A stretch of 64,000 bases of DNA from Calothrix sp. PCC 7103. GTDB lineage: Bacteria; Cyanobacteriota; Cyanobacteriia; Cyanobacteriales; Nostocaceae. A program made the translations under genes and the position numbers. The first letter of the stretch is position 1; the number at the start of each line of letters is the position of its first letter. The notes beneath the pieces were generated by a model. It ran no database searches, had not been told where the DNA came from, and worked only from the letters and a program-made list of their open reading frames with translations. Location of the stretch: positions 5,181,595 through 5,245,594 of the forward strand of contig NZ_KB217478.1 in assembly GCF_000331305.1 (NCBI RefSeq). The letters are read 5' to 3'. This document shows positions 45,589 to 53,951 of the stretch, piece after piece.

Positions 45589-45667
45589 GTTTTGGGTAAG
45601 AGTGCGTTTCTAACATAGCAAACTCTTGCTCACTCACCCGAATTGCTATTCCGCGTTTTTGGGTCAT
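45584..45667 (-). pseudogene. Truncated ribbon-helix-helix-like protein start
   Basis: 27-residue frame MTQKRGIAIRVSEQEF, continuing AMLETHSYPKH and stop. The opening looks like small RHH-type DNA-binding proteins (R-x-S-x-x-E...L), which continue for another 30 or more residues. Here the frame is cut within the perfect hairpin at 45570-45588. It therefore looks disrupted by the IscB/omega RNA element. Confidence 0.45.
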
Positions 45668-46007
45668 TTTCTGGTATTTTGCTATATACCTAAGAGCCTA
45701 CACTAATCAGGCGCCCTTTATAGAGCAGAAATTACAAATACTTAACATTCATATAGTCAATGATTAGTAGTACATATGAATGTGTCAGCTAGAATTAACA
45801 ATTTATTTGAACTTGCTATATAATTCGTACATTGCGATTGGAGTTTGCATAGCACAAATGCATTACTGGAATCGGCTCTGATAAATCGGCGCCTCATTGA
45901 TGTGAAAATAGAACAGGAAAATCTGCGGAACCAGACGTGTTTGTTTGATAGACCCGAACCTACTAACGGGTTATATTGTGTTGCGGCAAAAATTTAGGAG
46001 TGTTGTA

Positions 46008-47429
46008 ATGTACGAAAAGCTTACCCCACCTACGACGGGAGAAAAGGTTACTTTTAAAAACGGTGAACCAGTGGTTCCAGACAATCCAATTATACCGTTT
46101 ATTCGAGGGGATGGTACGGGGGTCGATATTTGGCCAGCGACTCAGAAAGTTTTAGATGCAGCAGTTGAAACCGCATATAAAGGTAAACGTCAGATTAGCT
46201 GGTTTAAAGTTTATGCAGGTGACGAAGCTTGTGATTTATATGGTACATATCAGTATTTACCTCAAGATACTTTAACTGCAATTAAAGAATATGGTTTAGC
46301 AATTAAAGGTCCTCTTACTACTCCTGTTGGGGGTGGTATTCGCTCTTTAAATGTGGCTTTACGTCAAATTTTTGACCTTTATGCTTGTGTACGTCCTTGT
46401 CGCTATTATGCTGGGACACCATCTCCTCACAAGAACCCTGAAAAGCTAGATGTAATTGTTTACCGTGAAAACACTGAAGATATTTATTTAGGTATTGAGT
46501 GGAAACAAGGTGATGAAATTGGCACCAGGTTAATCAAGCTTCTGAACGAAGAACTAATACCAGCGACTCCCGAACACGGTAAAAAGCAAATCCCTCTTGA
46601 TTCGGGTATTGGTATCAAACCAATTAGTAAAACTGGTTCGCAGCGTTTAGTTCGACGCGCTATTAAACACGCTTTAACGTTACCAAAACAAAAGCAGATG
46701 GTGACTTTGGTGCATAAGGGTAATATTATGAAGTACACCGAAGGCGCCTTTCGTGACTGGGGTTATGAATTAGCTACGAGTGAGTTTCGTAACGAGTGTG
46801 TTACTGAGCGCGAATCATGGATTTTGGAAAATAAAGAAAAGAATCCTAATATTACGTTAGAAGAAAACGCGCACATGATAGACCCTGGATATGATGCGCT
46901 CACACCAGATAAGAAAGCGCAAATAGTCAAGGAAGTTGAAACAGTTCTTAATCAAATTTGGAATACTCACGGTGCAGGCAAGTGGAAAGATAAAATTATG
47001 GTCAACGACCGCATCGCTGACAGCATCTTCCAGCAAATTCAAACTCGTCCCGATGAGTATTCGATTTTGGCAACAATGAACCTCAATGGTGACTACTTGT
47101 CTGATGCTGCTGCTGCCATAGTTGGTGGTTTGGGTATGGGACCTGGCGCTAATATTGGTGATGCGTGTGCGGTATTTGAAGCAACCCACGGTACGGCGCC
47201 GAAACATGCTGGTTTAGACAGAATTAACCCTGGTTCAGTTATACTATCTGGGGTAATGATGCTTGAGTATATGGGTTGGCAAGAAGCTGCTGACTTAATT
47301 AAAAAGGGACTAGGAGATGCCATTGCTTCGGGTCAAGTTACCTACGACTTAGCACGGTTAATGGAACCCGCCGTTGAACCTCTCAAATGTTCCGAATTTG
47401 CCGACGCAATAATCAAAAGGTTCAATTAA
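46008..47429 (+). CDS. icd: NADP-dependent isocitrate dehydrogenase
   Basis: Oxidatively decarboxylates isocitrate to 2-oxoglutarate, the carbon skeleton for nitrogen assimilation in cyanobacteria. 473 aa from the ATG at 46008, which has AGGAG 7 bp upstream; the longer frame from 45945 lacks this and adds non-homologous residues. Motifs: [62 protein letters not shown] and [11 protein letters not shown]. The 45668-46007 leader is AT-rich with GGCGCC sites near 45710 and 45888; no NtcA box of convincing geometry was found. acnB, the preceding enzyme of the pathway, is at 55245. Confidence 0.97.
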   Translation: MYEKLTPPTTGEKVTFKNGEPVVPDNPIIPFIRGDGTGVDIWPATQKVLDAAVETAYKGKRQISWFKVYAGDEACDLYGTYQYLPQDTLTAIKEYGLAIKGPLTTPVGGGIRSLNVALRQIFDLYACVRPCRYYAGTPSPHKNPEKLDVIVYRENTEDIYLGIEWKQGDEIGTRLIKLLNEELIPATPEHGKKQIPLDSGIGIKPISKTGSQRLVRRAIKHALTLPKQKQMVTLVHKGNIMKYTEGAFRDWGYELATSEFRNECVTERESWILENKEKNPNITLEENAHMIDPGYDALTPDKKAQIVKEVETVLNQIWNTHGAGKWKDKIMVNDRIADSIFQQIQTRPDEYSILATMNLNGDYLSDAAAAIVGGLGMGPGANIGDACAVFEATHGTAPKHAGLDRINPGSVILSGVMMLEYMGWQEAADLIKKGLGDAIASGQVTYDLARLMEPAVEPLKCSEFADAIIKRFN

Positions 47430-47445
47430 TAATTTTTTAAATAAC

Positions 47446-47516
47446 TAGGGTAAAGGGTCAAAGGTGTGAAAACGTTATACAGCAAAGGTTTTCACTTACT
47501 CTTTAACTTTACCCTA
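47446..47516 (+). terminator. Hairpin terminator after icd
   Basis: Long imperfect hairpin: outer TAGGGTAAAG (47446) with CTTTACCCT (about 47508), inner GTGAAAAC/GTTTTCAC (47466-47473, 47488-47495). It starts 16 bp after the icd stop. No strong T-run. The rest of the gap to 47765 contains nothing recognisable. Confidence 0.65.
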
Positions 47517-47765
47517 ACTTAAATCATTACTTTAGATTTTTACATTTCAACCTTGCGGTCGAATAAACATCTTTATAAATACTACGTGTGGATGGTGATT
47601 TTAGCGTGAAGTAGTCGTTATTATTACCCATAGTCATTCTAGACAACTAACTTTCAGCTGACTAAATATATTCAGCTAACTTCTCTTGAAATTAAGAAAA
47701 CCTCTAACTGATAGGTACTTTATAGCAAATTGATAAAAGTCTAAATAATTATGGACATTAGAAAC

Positions 47766-48197
47766 ATGACGACTACCACACCTACCCGAGGACAAATAGA
47801 ACGTACACTTTCACAGCGCATTCAAGGTTTCTATCGGGAACAGCTGGGGCATCAACCAAGTAAAGTTACTTGTCAGTTAAATGACCACAATTTGGTAATT
47901 GTAATCGAAGATTCTATAACACCACCGGAACAATTACTAGCACAACAAGGCCATCAAGAATTAGCAGAACAGGTTCGTTCCGATTTAGACGAAGCAATTC
48001 GGCCCCAGCTAAAAGACATAGTGCAGGAAATTTTGAACGTTGATGTGGTTGAGGTGCTTAGTGACGCTAAGTTAGAGACTGGACGTACTGGTATGATTGT
48101 AATCTTAAGCGACCTACCCAACTTTCGGGTTCCTTCTGCTAACGCAAAGCTCCGGAGACGGGATGGAAATAATCGACACGAAGAAGAATCAAACTAA
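47766..48197 (+). CDS. DUF2294 domain protein
   Basis: About 143 aa, starting at MTTTTPTRGQIERTLSQRIQGFYREQLGHQPSKV; an ATG at 47751 would add five residues. It shows the DUF2294 pattern, with VIVIEDSITPPEQLLAQQG, a helical middle and TGMIVILSDLPNF. The family is widespread in cyanobacteria and Firmicutes and is sometimes linked to stress or Na+-related functions, without proof. It is convergent with the response regulator gene, 7 bp apart. Confidence 0.8.
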   Translation: MTTTTPTRGQIERTLSQRIQGFYREQLGHQPSKVTCQLNDHNLVIVIEDSITPPEQLLAQQGHQELAEQVRSDLDEAIRPQLKDIVQEILNVDVVEVLSDAKLETGRTGMIVILSDLPNFRVPSANAKLRRRDGNNRHEEESN

Positions 48198-48204
48198 GCG
48201 ATTA

Positions 48205-48660
48205 TTATTCCAAGCACGAATTAAGGCTTGCGTGAGGATTGAGTTTTTTATTCAGGTGTTGATGTATCATTAATTCAAAGTCCTCAATCATAAAAGGCTT
48301 TGAAAGATAATCATCAAAACCAGCGAATAAAATACGCTCTCGATCCTCCGCTGACGCTAAGGCCGTAACAGCGACAACAGGTATATGATAAGTCAAAGGC
48401 TCCCGCTTCAGAAGCTCTACTATATCAATACCGCTTAAACCAGGTAATAAAACATCCAACAATATCAAATCAGGTTGATGCTCTTTAGCTAAAACAACAG
48501 CACTATCGCTATCTTGCAAGCAAATAGACCTGCACCCAACACCTTCTATTGCATATCTCATCAGCACTAGATTATCTTCATTGTCTTCCACCACTAAAAT
48601 TAGGGGTGACATGAAGTTCTGCACCTTGTTTTGATTCATAAACTCACGCGCCAGTTCCAT
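48205..48660 (-). CDS. Single-domain response regulator
   Basis: 151-aa CheY-like receiver. The acidic pair is VVEDNEDN, the phospho-acceptor Asp is in DLILLDVLLPG, with Thr in VTALAS and Lys in YLSKPF. There is no output domain. No kinase is adjacent; the nearest sensor kinase in the window is at 39126. Probably acts by protein interaction. Confidence 0.93.
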   Translation of the reverse strand: MELAREFMNQNKVQNFMSPLILVVEDNEDNLVLMRYAIEGVGCRSICLQDSDSAVVLAKEHQPDLILLDVLLPGLSGIDIVELLKREPLTYHIPVVAVTALASAEDRERILFAGFDDYLSKPFMIEDFELMIHQHLNKKLNPHASLNSCLE

Positions 48661-49132
48661 TTTGTCTCCAAAAGACTAACTTTGGGTACTTTGAAAAGCC
48701 AAAAGATCGCAAGGCGCCCAGAGAACGGAAAAAACTGCGCTCATACTAGACTGGCTCGCGCTCAACAATGATTAGTCTGGTTGTCTTTGCTCACATGCAA
48801 GACTGAGGAAAGAACTTCTCAAATAGAGCGACCGCGAATACACTTCTTAGATTATAGAAAAAATAGCTGAAAATGATATCAGTATTATTCTAAAATCTTC
48901 ATAAATTTAATTATTTTTTAAAAATAATGCAAGTAGGCTCACAAATTAAATGATTTTTTGTAACGAAAGTTACTATAATCCTGAAAATAGCAACCCTAAA
49001 TGCGTGCCTGATGATTATATGCCCTGAAGCAAAACCATCAAATAAGCAAATTTAACTATTCAATAATTCTATATATATGTACTACCAATCGCGTAGGTTG
49101 GCTTTTGCGACAGCGCAACCCAACAAAACCTC
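48661..49132. other. Intergenic region
   Basis: About 470 bp, AT-rich. It contains one GGCGCC site near 48713 and GTAGGTTGGC/GCGCAACCCAAC repeat-like sequence near 49093. A GTA-N8-TAC motif near 48960 is discussed among the rejected items. No gene seen. Confidence 0.5.
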
Positions 49133-49188
49133 TTGACATAACTTGTAGCATAAATGTAGTATATAATATAGAAACAAACTAAAGGAGG
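49133..49188 (+). promoter_or_regulatory. Promoter and strong ribosome-binding site of the translation-factor-paralogue operon
   Basis: TTGACA at 49133-49138 is followed at 18 bp by TAGTAT (49157-49162), with TATAAT overlapping just after (49162-49167). AAAGGAGG at 49181-49188 precedes the ATG at 49195 by 6 bp. The Shine-Dalgarno match is better than for most genes in the window, suggesting high expression. Confidence 0.55.
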
Positions 49189-49194
49189 AAAACA

Positions 49195-49329
49195 ATGCAA
49201 GCAGCTTACTTAACAATCAACCAACCGCGTCAAAACACTTCATACACCAATCAAGTAAGTAAACTAGCCATTGTTTTCCAATATGAGCGAACATCGTTTG
49301 GGGCAGATAGTAATAGAGCGTCCACGTAA
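49195..49329 (+). CDS. 44-aa leader peptide-like small protein
   Basis: Opens MQAAYLTINQPRQNTS with an ideal ribosome-binding site, and its last about 47 bp overlap the next gene in a different frame. The sequence matches nothing that I know. The layout (strong signal, short frame, overlapping downstream start) suggests a leader whose translation opens the start of the 49283 gene, or less likely a frameshifting pair. It was too short to be found by length alone. Confidence 0.5.
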   Translation: MQAAYLTINQPRQNTSYTNQVSKLAIVFQYERTSFGADSNRAST

Positions 49330-49966
49330 CGGAAGAAGAATAAGTCAAAAGAAAGTAACAGGTTATAAAAAGTTTCTCAACCAAATTACGCAAGAAGCAA
49401 GCGAAGACGGATTATTTAGCCATTACTTGATAAAAAACAAGTGGCGTACAAAATATTTTTCTGATAACTTATCGCCATTAGAACGCTGGTTAAAATCCAA
49501 AGTTGGGCAACCTTGGGATAGTATATACAGCGAATTGTGTCAGAAAATAGAAACCAAGACGCTTGCGGGGCAACACCTGATATCTCATCTATGGCAAATG
49601 GTAGAGCGTCATGTAATATTTATTGATGGACTACCGTATTCTCGACAAAATTTATACCACGCTTATCCTCTAGGAAAATGGAAAGAAGCATTATACGTCC
49701 ATCCTGAAACAGGCATTCTTTCTTTAGCAAAACGACTTCCAAAAGCTTCCAGGAAAAAACCTGATGATTTGGTAGTAATAGATAAATACAAAGAGTACCG
49801 TAAGATAAACGAATTGTGGTATCTGCTTACTTTCGATATTCCATGCGGCGCCATAGATAAGAAATTGCATTTAGAAATTAGAAACATAGACGGAAGCATT
49901 TACATAGCTCGCAGGCGCCAGTGTAACAAAAAAGAAATCAAACGGATTTTGCAACAGTTGGAATAA
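49283..49966 (+). CDS. Unrecognised basic protein, first full gene of the L7/L12-like/EF-Ts-like operon
   Basis: 227 aa starting MSEHRLGQIVIERPRNGRRI. It is rich in Lys, Arg, Trp and Tyr, with a basic opening and a basic C-terminus (RRRQCNKKEIKRILQQLE). The middle reads SHLWQMVERHVIFIDGLPYSR and YPLGKWKEALYVHPETGIL. No hydrophobic spans. I cannot name a family. The basic character and the genes downstream would fit an RNA- or ribosome-binding protein, but that is inference. A TTG at 49271 would add four residues. The L7/L12-like gene follows 40 bp later. Confidence 0.65.
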   Translation: MSEHRLGQIVIERPRNGRRISQKKVTGYKKFLNQITQEASEDGLFSHYLIKNKWRTKYFSDNLSPLERWLKSKVGQPWDSIYSELCQKIETKTLAGQHLISHLWQMVERHVIFIDGLPYSRQNLYHAYPLGKWKEALYVHPETGILSLAKRLPKASRKKPDDLVVIDKYKEYRKINELWYLLTFDIPCGAIDKKLHLEIRNIDGSIYIARRRQCNKKEIKRILQQLE

Positions 49967-50006
49967 TCCCACTAAGGGGGATCAAAACTAAATAGGAACT
50001 AAATAA

Positions 50007-50384
50007 ATGTCATACAAAACAGTAGAAATACTCGAACAACTCAAAGCCTTATCCGCACTCGAAACAACCGAACTAGTTCAGGAAATTAAAGATACATTCA
50101 ATCTATATACTGCACCTAGTTTCACAAATTGTTTCCCCATACCTCTAGTAAATTACAACATAGAGGCGCCCTTTGAATTTGATGTAGTTCTCGAAGCGGC
50201 ACCTGCTGATAAAAAAATATCAGTATTAAAGGCAGTGCGTCAAATTACAGATTTAGGTTTAAAAGAAGCAAAACACTTTGTGGAGTCACTACCAAAAACA
50301 ATTGAATTTGGAATTAGCAAACCATTAGCTGAAAATATTAAAAAGCAACTTGAAGATGCAGGCGCCACTATTTCAATCAGATAA
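50007..50384 (+). CDS. Divergent ribosomal stalk protein L7/L12 paralogue
   Basis: 125 aa. The N-terminal dimerisation helices are kept (VEILEQLKALSALETTELVQEIKDTFNL), and the C-terminal factor-binding domain is clear (FEFDVVLEAAPADKKISVLKAVRQ, LGLKEAKHFVESLP, LEDAGATISI). The flexible hinge, normally Ala/Gly-rich, is replaced by an unusual segment (TAPSFTNCFPIPLVNYNIEAP). It is not in an rplJ-rplL cluster, so it is probably a second copy. It overlaps the next start (ATAATGA). It may replace or compete with normal L7/L12 on the ribosome under some condition. Confidence 0.8.
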   Translation: MSYKTVEILEQLKALSALETTELVQEIKDTFNLYTAPSFTNCFPIPLVNYNIEAPFEFDVVLEAAPADKKISVLKAVRQITDLGLKEAKHFVESLPKTIEFGISKPLAENIKKQLEDAGATISIR

Positions 50385-50809
50385 TGAGCATAAAACTAAC
50401 ATACCACTCATTAAATGATATTGAAAACTTGGTAACAGCATTTGATAACTGCACATTAAAAAGCAGCGAATGGAATCATGCAGCGCACTTAACGGTTGCA
50501 CTATGGTATCTCAAAAAGTCTGATCAATATGCAACAAAACGCATTCGTGAAGGAATTCAAAAATATAATACAGCGATAGGTATTCAAATTACTCGAAACA
50601 GTGGTTATCACGAAACCATCACTTTATTTTGGATTCATATAGTGCAAGAATTCATATCAGTTGCAGAGGAAAAATCAATATTACAACTAGCTAACGAGTT
50701 AGTTAGTAAATATCATCCAAACCTTCCTCTGCAATACTATAGCCGAGAATTACTAATGTCGTGGCAAGCGCGCGTGAATTGGGTTGAACCAGATTTAAAA
50801 CCTTATTAA
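50384..50809 (+). CDS. Unrecognised protein with WNHxxH and GYHETIT motifs
   Basis: 141 aa, all-helical in appearance. The conserved-looking signatures SEWNHAAHLTVALWYL and NSGYHETITLFWIH carry three or four His and an acidic residue in positions that could bind a metal. I recall similar uncharacterised proteins in other bacteria but no function. It starts in the stop codon of the L7/L12-like gene and lies 22 bp before the EF-Ts-like gene, so it belongs to the same transcript. Confidence 0.6.
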   Translation: MSIKLTYHSLNDIENLVTAFDNCTLKSSEWNHAAHLTVALWYLKKSDQYATKRIREGIQKYNTAIGIQITRNSGYHETITLFWIHIVQEFISVAEEKSILQLANELVSKYHPNLPLQYYSRELLMSWQARVNWVEPDLKPY

Positions 50810-50831
50810 ATAGAGAAGGTGTAAATGTGAA

Positions 50832-51440
50832 ATGACAAACATATCAGCAAAATTAGTCCAAACGCTACGCAATAAAACAAATGCTGGAATGATGGACTGT
50901 AAAGAAGCATTAATTGCCTGTAACGGTGATATTATTAAAGCTGAAGACTGGTTAAGAAAAAAGGGTATAACTTCAGCAGGAAGTAAAGGAGAGCGTACTA
51001 CGGCAGAAGGGGTAATAGGTAGCTATATACACACAGGTGGAAAAGTTGGTGTATTAGTAGAAGTTAACTGCGAAACAGATTTTGTCGCACGTACAGAAGA
51101 ATTTCAAAACCTTGTACGTAACATTGCAATGCAAATCGCAGCATCTCCAGATGTCGAGTATGTGAAAGTCGAAGATATTCCTGCTGATGTAGTAGAAAAA
51201 GAAAAATCTATTGCAATGGGACGCGATGACTTAGCAAACAAGCCAGAAAATATTAGAGCCAAAATTGTTACAGGGAGAATTGAGAAGCTATTAAAAGAAA
51301 TGTGCTTACTCAACCAACCTTACGCGCGCGACCCTAATATAATAATTGAGGAACTAATCAAGCAAAACATCGCCAAACTAGGAGAAAACATCCAAGTCAA
51401 ACGCTTTGTACGTTTTGTATTAGGTGAAATCCCAAGCTAA
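50832..51440 (+). CDS. Short EF-Ts paralogue
   Basis: 202-aa elongation factor Ts-type protein. The N-terminal UBA-like helix and motif [12 protein letters not shown] are present, as is the EF-Tu-contacting core [13 protein letters not shown], followed by a C-terminal helical part. It is not next to rpsB, where the housekeeping tsf usually lies, and the pairing with a second L7/L12 suggests a special-purpose factor. It could equally be a functional duplicate. Whether the genome has another tsf must be checked. Confidence 0.82.
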   Translation: MTNISAKLVQTLRNKTNAGMMDCKEALIACNGDIIKAEDWLRKKGITSAGSKGERTTAEGVIGSYIHTGGKVGVLVEVNCETDFVARTEEFQNLVRNIAMQIAASPDVEYVKVEDIPADVVEKEKSIAMGRDDLANKPENIRAKIVTGRIEKLLKEMCLLNQPYARDPNIIIEELIKQNIAKLGENIQVKRFVRFVLGEIPS

Positions 51441-51467
51441 TAGTAGGGTGGGGCTATGCCCTACCTA

Positions 51468-52049
51468 CTACGTTTGTTTTATTTTCCACAAATAACTAGA
51501 AACCAAATTAGTCACAATATGAGCAACAATAGGCACAAGTAAATTACCGCTAATCAAAGCGCTATAACCAAAAACAAATCCAACAACAGTAGCCCATGCA
51601 ACATAAGGCCATTGCTGCGGCCCACTCAAATGTAAAACTCCAAAACTAATACTAGAAACAAACACAGCCAAATGACTGGCGCCTAAAGCAGGTAATAACA
51701 CCCCACGAAATAATAATTCTTCGCTTAACCCAGGTAACAAACCTAACCAAATCAAATCAGGTAAAGCCAAAGGTTTTAAAACTATTTCTAGATAATAATC
51801 AGCACTGCGACGATAATCAGGACTAAAGCGATAAGCAACACCACTCAAAGCAGTAATTGCTAATCCTAAAATAATACCTGCTCCAAACGCTGCTTCATCC
51901 CAACGCCAAGCCATAAGTGGAACATTAGCAAATTGTAAGCAGAGTTTAGCAACTATCCATAGAATAATTGCCGTCACCCCCATTGCTATCAGCACTTGGG
52001 TGCGAGTTAAAAATGGAATTTCTGGTTCTTGGTTTTGCTGTTGCGCCAC
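51468..52049 (-). CDS. CPBP-family intramembrane metalloprotease
   Basis: 193-aa polytopic membrane protein of the CAAX-processing/Abi (CPBP) family. The catalytic motifs EELLFRG, FGVLHL and HIVTNL are intact, arranged in hydrophobic helices. Such proteins are numerous in cyanobacteria; a role in bacteriocin self-immunity or protein processing is possible but unproved. It is convergent with the EF-Ts-like gene. Confidence 0.88.
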   Translation of the reverse strand: MAQQQNQEPEIPFLTRTQVLIAMGVTAIILWIVAKLCLQFANVPLMAWRWDEAAFGAGIILGLAITALSGVAYRFSPDYRRSADYYLEIVLKPLALPDLIWLGLLPGLSEELLFRGVLLPALGASHLAVFVSSISFGVLHLSGPQQWPYVAWATVVGFVFGYSALISGNLLVPIVAHIVTNLVSSYLWKIKQT

Positions 52050-52148
52050 GAGTAATTTATTTAATAGTTAAGAGTTAGGAGGGGCGGATTTAGCTGTATC
52101 TTGGTAAATAATGGAAGATTTGGGTTAACCCGCCCGTACAGGAGTTAA

Positions 52149-53210
52149 TTATATATTTAATAATCTTAGTGGTGCGATTGTTGAAGTCAGTACAGAAGGA
52201 TTAACGCCTGCTTTATGTGCTGCTATCACTCCTACTGCTTCTAAATATGAACGTACCTGTAATGATTTTACCCCTAGTGGTTGAGATAAAACTTTAGAAT
52301 GTGTTTCGTTTTCTTCTATTGTAACAATTAAAGACTTTTGGCTCAAACTTAGTATTGCACTACTACCGCAAGCAGTCGCAGGTACAATTACAGCATCTAC
52401 TTGATTTGCCCAAATATCATTTGGTTCATTCATATAGCCATGCTTATCTTTAACAATAAACTGCGGCGCCTTATTCAAGCCAACTAACACGCTTGGAAGA
52501 AAAGTATAACCTATTTCTTCGGCCGCCGAACGTGGAGACAAATTTATATCTAAAGGAGGAGGCAAAAAAGCAGGTGCATGGGCACACGGTACCTCAAACT
52601 CCCGCACAATCAAATGACTAATCACCGCTTCGGCGCCAGCTATTAAGTCAACACCCTTACCCAAACGGTAATTTCTATCAGCCTCGGAATCAACTTCATC
52701 AGGAAACCGTGCCACAACAGCTATAGCTGAGGCGCCTACCTTATTTATCAAAGTATCTGCTGCCCGTAATAAACTATCAGCATTACCAATAGTTCCCCAA
52801 CTGGCACCAGACTCCGAAGTACGTAATTCTACATTCAACGGCGCATCTGTCACTACATAATCAGTCACCGTAATTCCCAAAGTCGCCCTAGCAGCATCAA
52901 CCGCTTGTAACTGTCTTAATCTTAAATCTGGCTCAATACCCTGATCTAAAAGCAAACCTATCTTATTATTATGAACCGGACGTAACCCCCAATCACCCGC
53001 CGCAAATCTATCAAGTCCATACCCTTCAACATACAACGCATTGGGAATATTCCAATACAACATGGCGCCGTTCATCACATTAGGGTGCGTAATAAGTTTA
53101 TCTACAACCTGTGCCAAAGTCTTTACCACAGGTAACGCATCACCCGCATATCCGCCAATCGCGGCGCCGATGCCAGTAGGTATAATTAAAATTGCTGTAT
53201 ATGGACGCAT
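52149..53210 (-). CDS. DUF3326 domain protein
   Basis: 353 aa, soluble, with the conserved opening IIPTGIGAAIGGYAGDALP and blocks PNVMNGAMLYWNIPNALYVEGYGLD, DVIAGAEAVISHL-like and FLPSVLVGLNKAPQFI. The family is found mainly in cyanobacteria and plants, with no established activity. GGCGCC-rich. It follows a small membrane protein gene by 55 bp on the same strand. Confidence 0.85.
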   Translation of the reverse strand: MRPYTAILIIPTGIGAAIGGYAGDALPVVKTLAQVVDKLITHPNVMNGAMLYWNIPNALYVEGYGLDRFAAGDWGLRPVHNNKIGLLLDQGIEPDLRLRQLQAVDAARATLGITVTDYVVTDAPLNVELRTSESGASWGTIGNADSLLRAADTLINKVGASAIAVVARFPDEVDSEADRNYRLGKGVDLIAGAEAVISHLIVREFEVPCAHAPAFLPPPLDINLSPRSAAEEIGYTFLPSVLVGLNKAPQFIVKDKHGYMNEPNDIWANQVDAVIVPATACGSSAILSLSQKSLIVTIEENETHSKVLSQPLGVKSLQVRSYLEAVGVIAAHKAGVNPSVLTSTIAPLRLLNI

Positions 53211-53265
53211 GTAATAGACACTTAAAACCGAGTTTCTTCAACATACCAAAAGAAACCTGGATTAT

Positions 53266-53595
53266 CTAATTTTGTTTCAAGTGTCTCAACTCGGTAGATA
53301 GTCGCTTGACATGACTTAGACAATAAAAACAAAGTAGATGCATCAAACCCATACCAGCCATTGCCCCCATAACATAAGGAATAGATGGTCTACTAAATAA
53401 ACTTATTCCAAAAGAAGCGCTAACGATGATAATTTGGATATTGATAGCAATTTGAAAAACTTCAGGTGATTTGACAAGCATTTGCCTTAATGTAAAGCCA
53501 ATATATAAAAGCCCTACTGAAAAGCACAACCTAAAAAAAATTAATAATACATCAACTTTCCTACTTATGGTGGCGGGCAGGGATGCCCGCTCCAC
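53266..53595 (-). CDS. Small membrane protein whose start lies in a dispersed repeat
   Basis: Up to 109 aa with three hydrophobic segments (VLLIFFRLCFSVGLLYIGF, IAINIQIIIVSASFGISLF, VMGAMAGMGLMHLLCFYCL). The only upstream start is GTG within the palindromic repeat at 53572-53599, which encodes MERASLPATIS. Without the repeat the gene would need an internal TTG within the first span. The repeat may have rebuilt the 5' end, or the start is still unresolved. Confidence 0.5.
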   Translation of the reverse strand: MERASLPATISRKVDVLLIFFRLCFSVGLLYIGFTLRQMLVKSPEVFQIAINIQIIIVSASFGISLFSRPSIPYVMGAMAGMGLMHLLCFYCLSHVKRLSTELRHLKQN

Positions 53596-53599
53596 AAGA
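53572..53599. repeat. Dispersed palindromic repeat, copy overlapping a gene start
   Basis: GGCGGGCAGGGATGCCCGCT followed by CCACAAGA, identical in core to 2161 and 34095. On the minus strand it supplies a GTG and eleven codons of the adjacent small membrane protein; at 2161 the plus orientation supplies an ATG. Confidence 0.85.
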
Positions 53600-53610
53600 G
53601 TATATGATTT

Positions 53611-53787
53611 CTAGGGTTGTTTTGTTACTACTGCTTCAATTTTGGCTTTTTGTTGTTCGGTATCTACAGAGGTTATTGCCCAGCGTAGGGGTTCACCTTG
53701 TTTCTTCAGTTCGGTTTCTACGGCTTTTTGTAGTTCGGTTGGGGTTTCTTGTAGATCGATTTCGGCACTGATGAAATGTGTTGTCAT
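53611..53787 (-). CDS. 58-aa conserved-type small protein
   Basis: Reads MTTHFISAEIDLQETP, then TELQKAVETELKKQGEPLR, then WAITSVDTEQQKAKIEAVV and TKQP. It is amphipathic, with strand, helix and strand order, no membrane segment and protein-like codon use, and the complementary strand offers only unlikely frames. I recognise it as of the type conserved in cyanobacteria but cannot assign a function. It lies just upstream of the repeat and the membrane-protein gene on the same strand. Confidence 0.7.
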   Translation of the reverse strand: MTTHFISAEIDLQETPTELQKAVETELKKQGEPLRWAITSVDTEQQKAKIEAVVTKQP

Positions 53788-53951
53788 AGCTTTGTGTCCA
53801 GATTTGTCTATAAATATAACTGGAAATATAACTGGCGCCGGGGCGGGTTTACAATTATTTTTCGTTTCATTGTGATGCTGCGGTATTTACTGCTTTGCTC
53901 ATCCGGTTTACCTCACTGACTGTATGCATGGAATTGGCACAATAGGGACAT

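Noticed and set aside
45945-46007. Longer N-terminus for isocitrate dehydrogenase
   Set aside because: ATG 46008 has a good ribosome-binding site and begins at the conserved family N-terminus.
47093-47323. Antisense frames within icd
   Set aside because: Shadows of the strongly conserved dehydrogenase coding sequence.
48950-48990. GTA-N8-TAC (GTAACGAAAGTTAC), an NtcA-like site
   Set aside because: A TATAAT follows only two bases later, not the roughly 22 bases expected for NtcA activation, and no gene starts within 200 bp; chance match likely.
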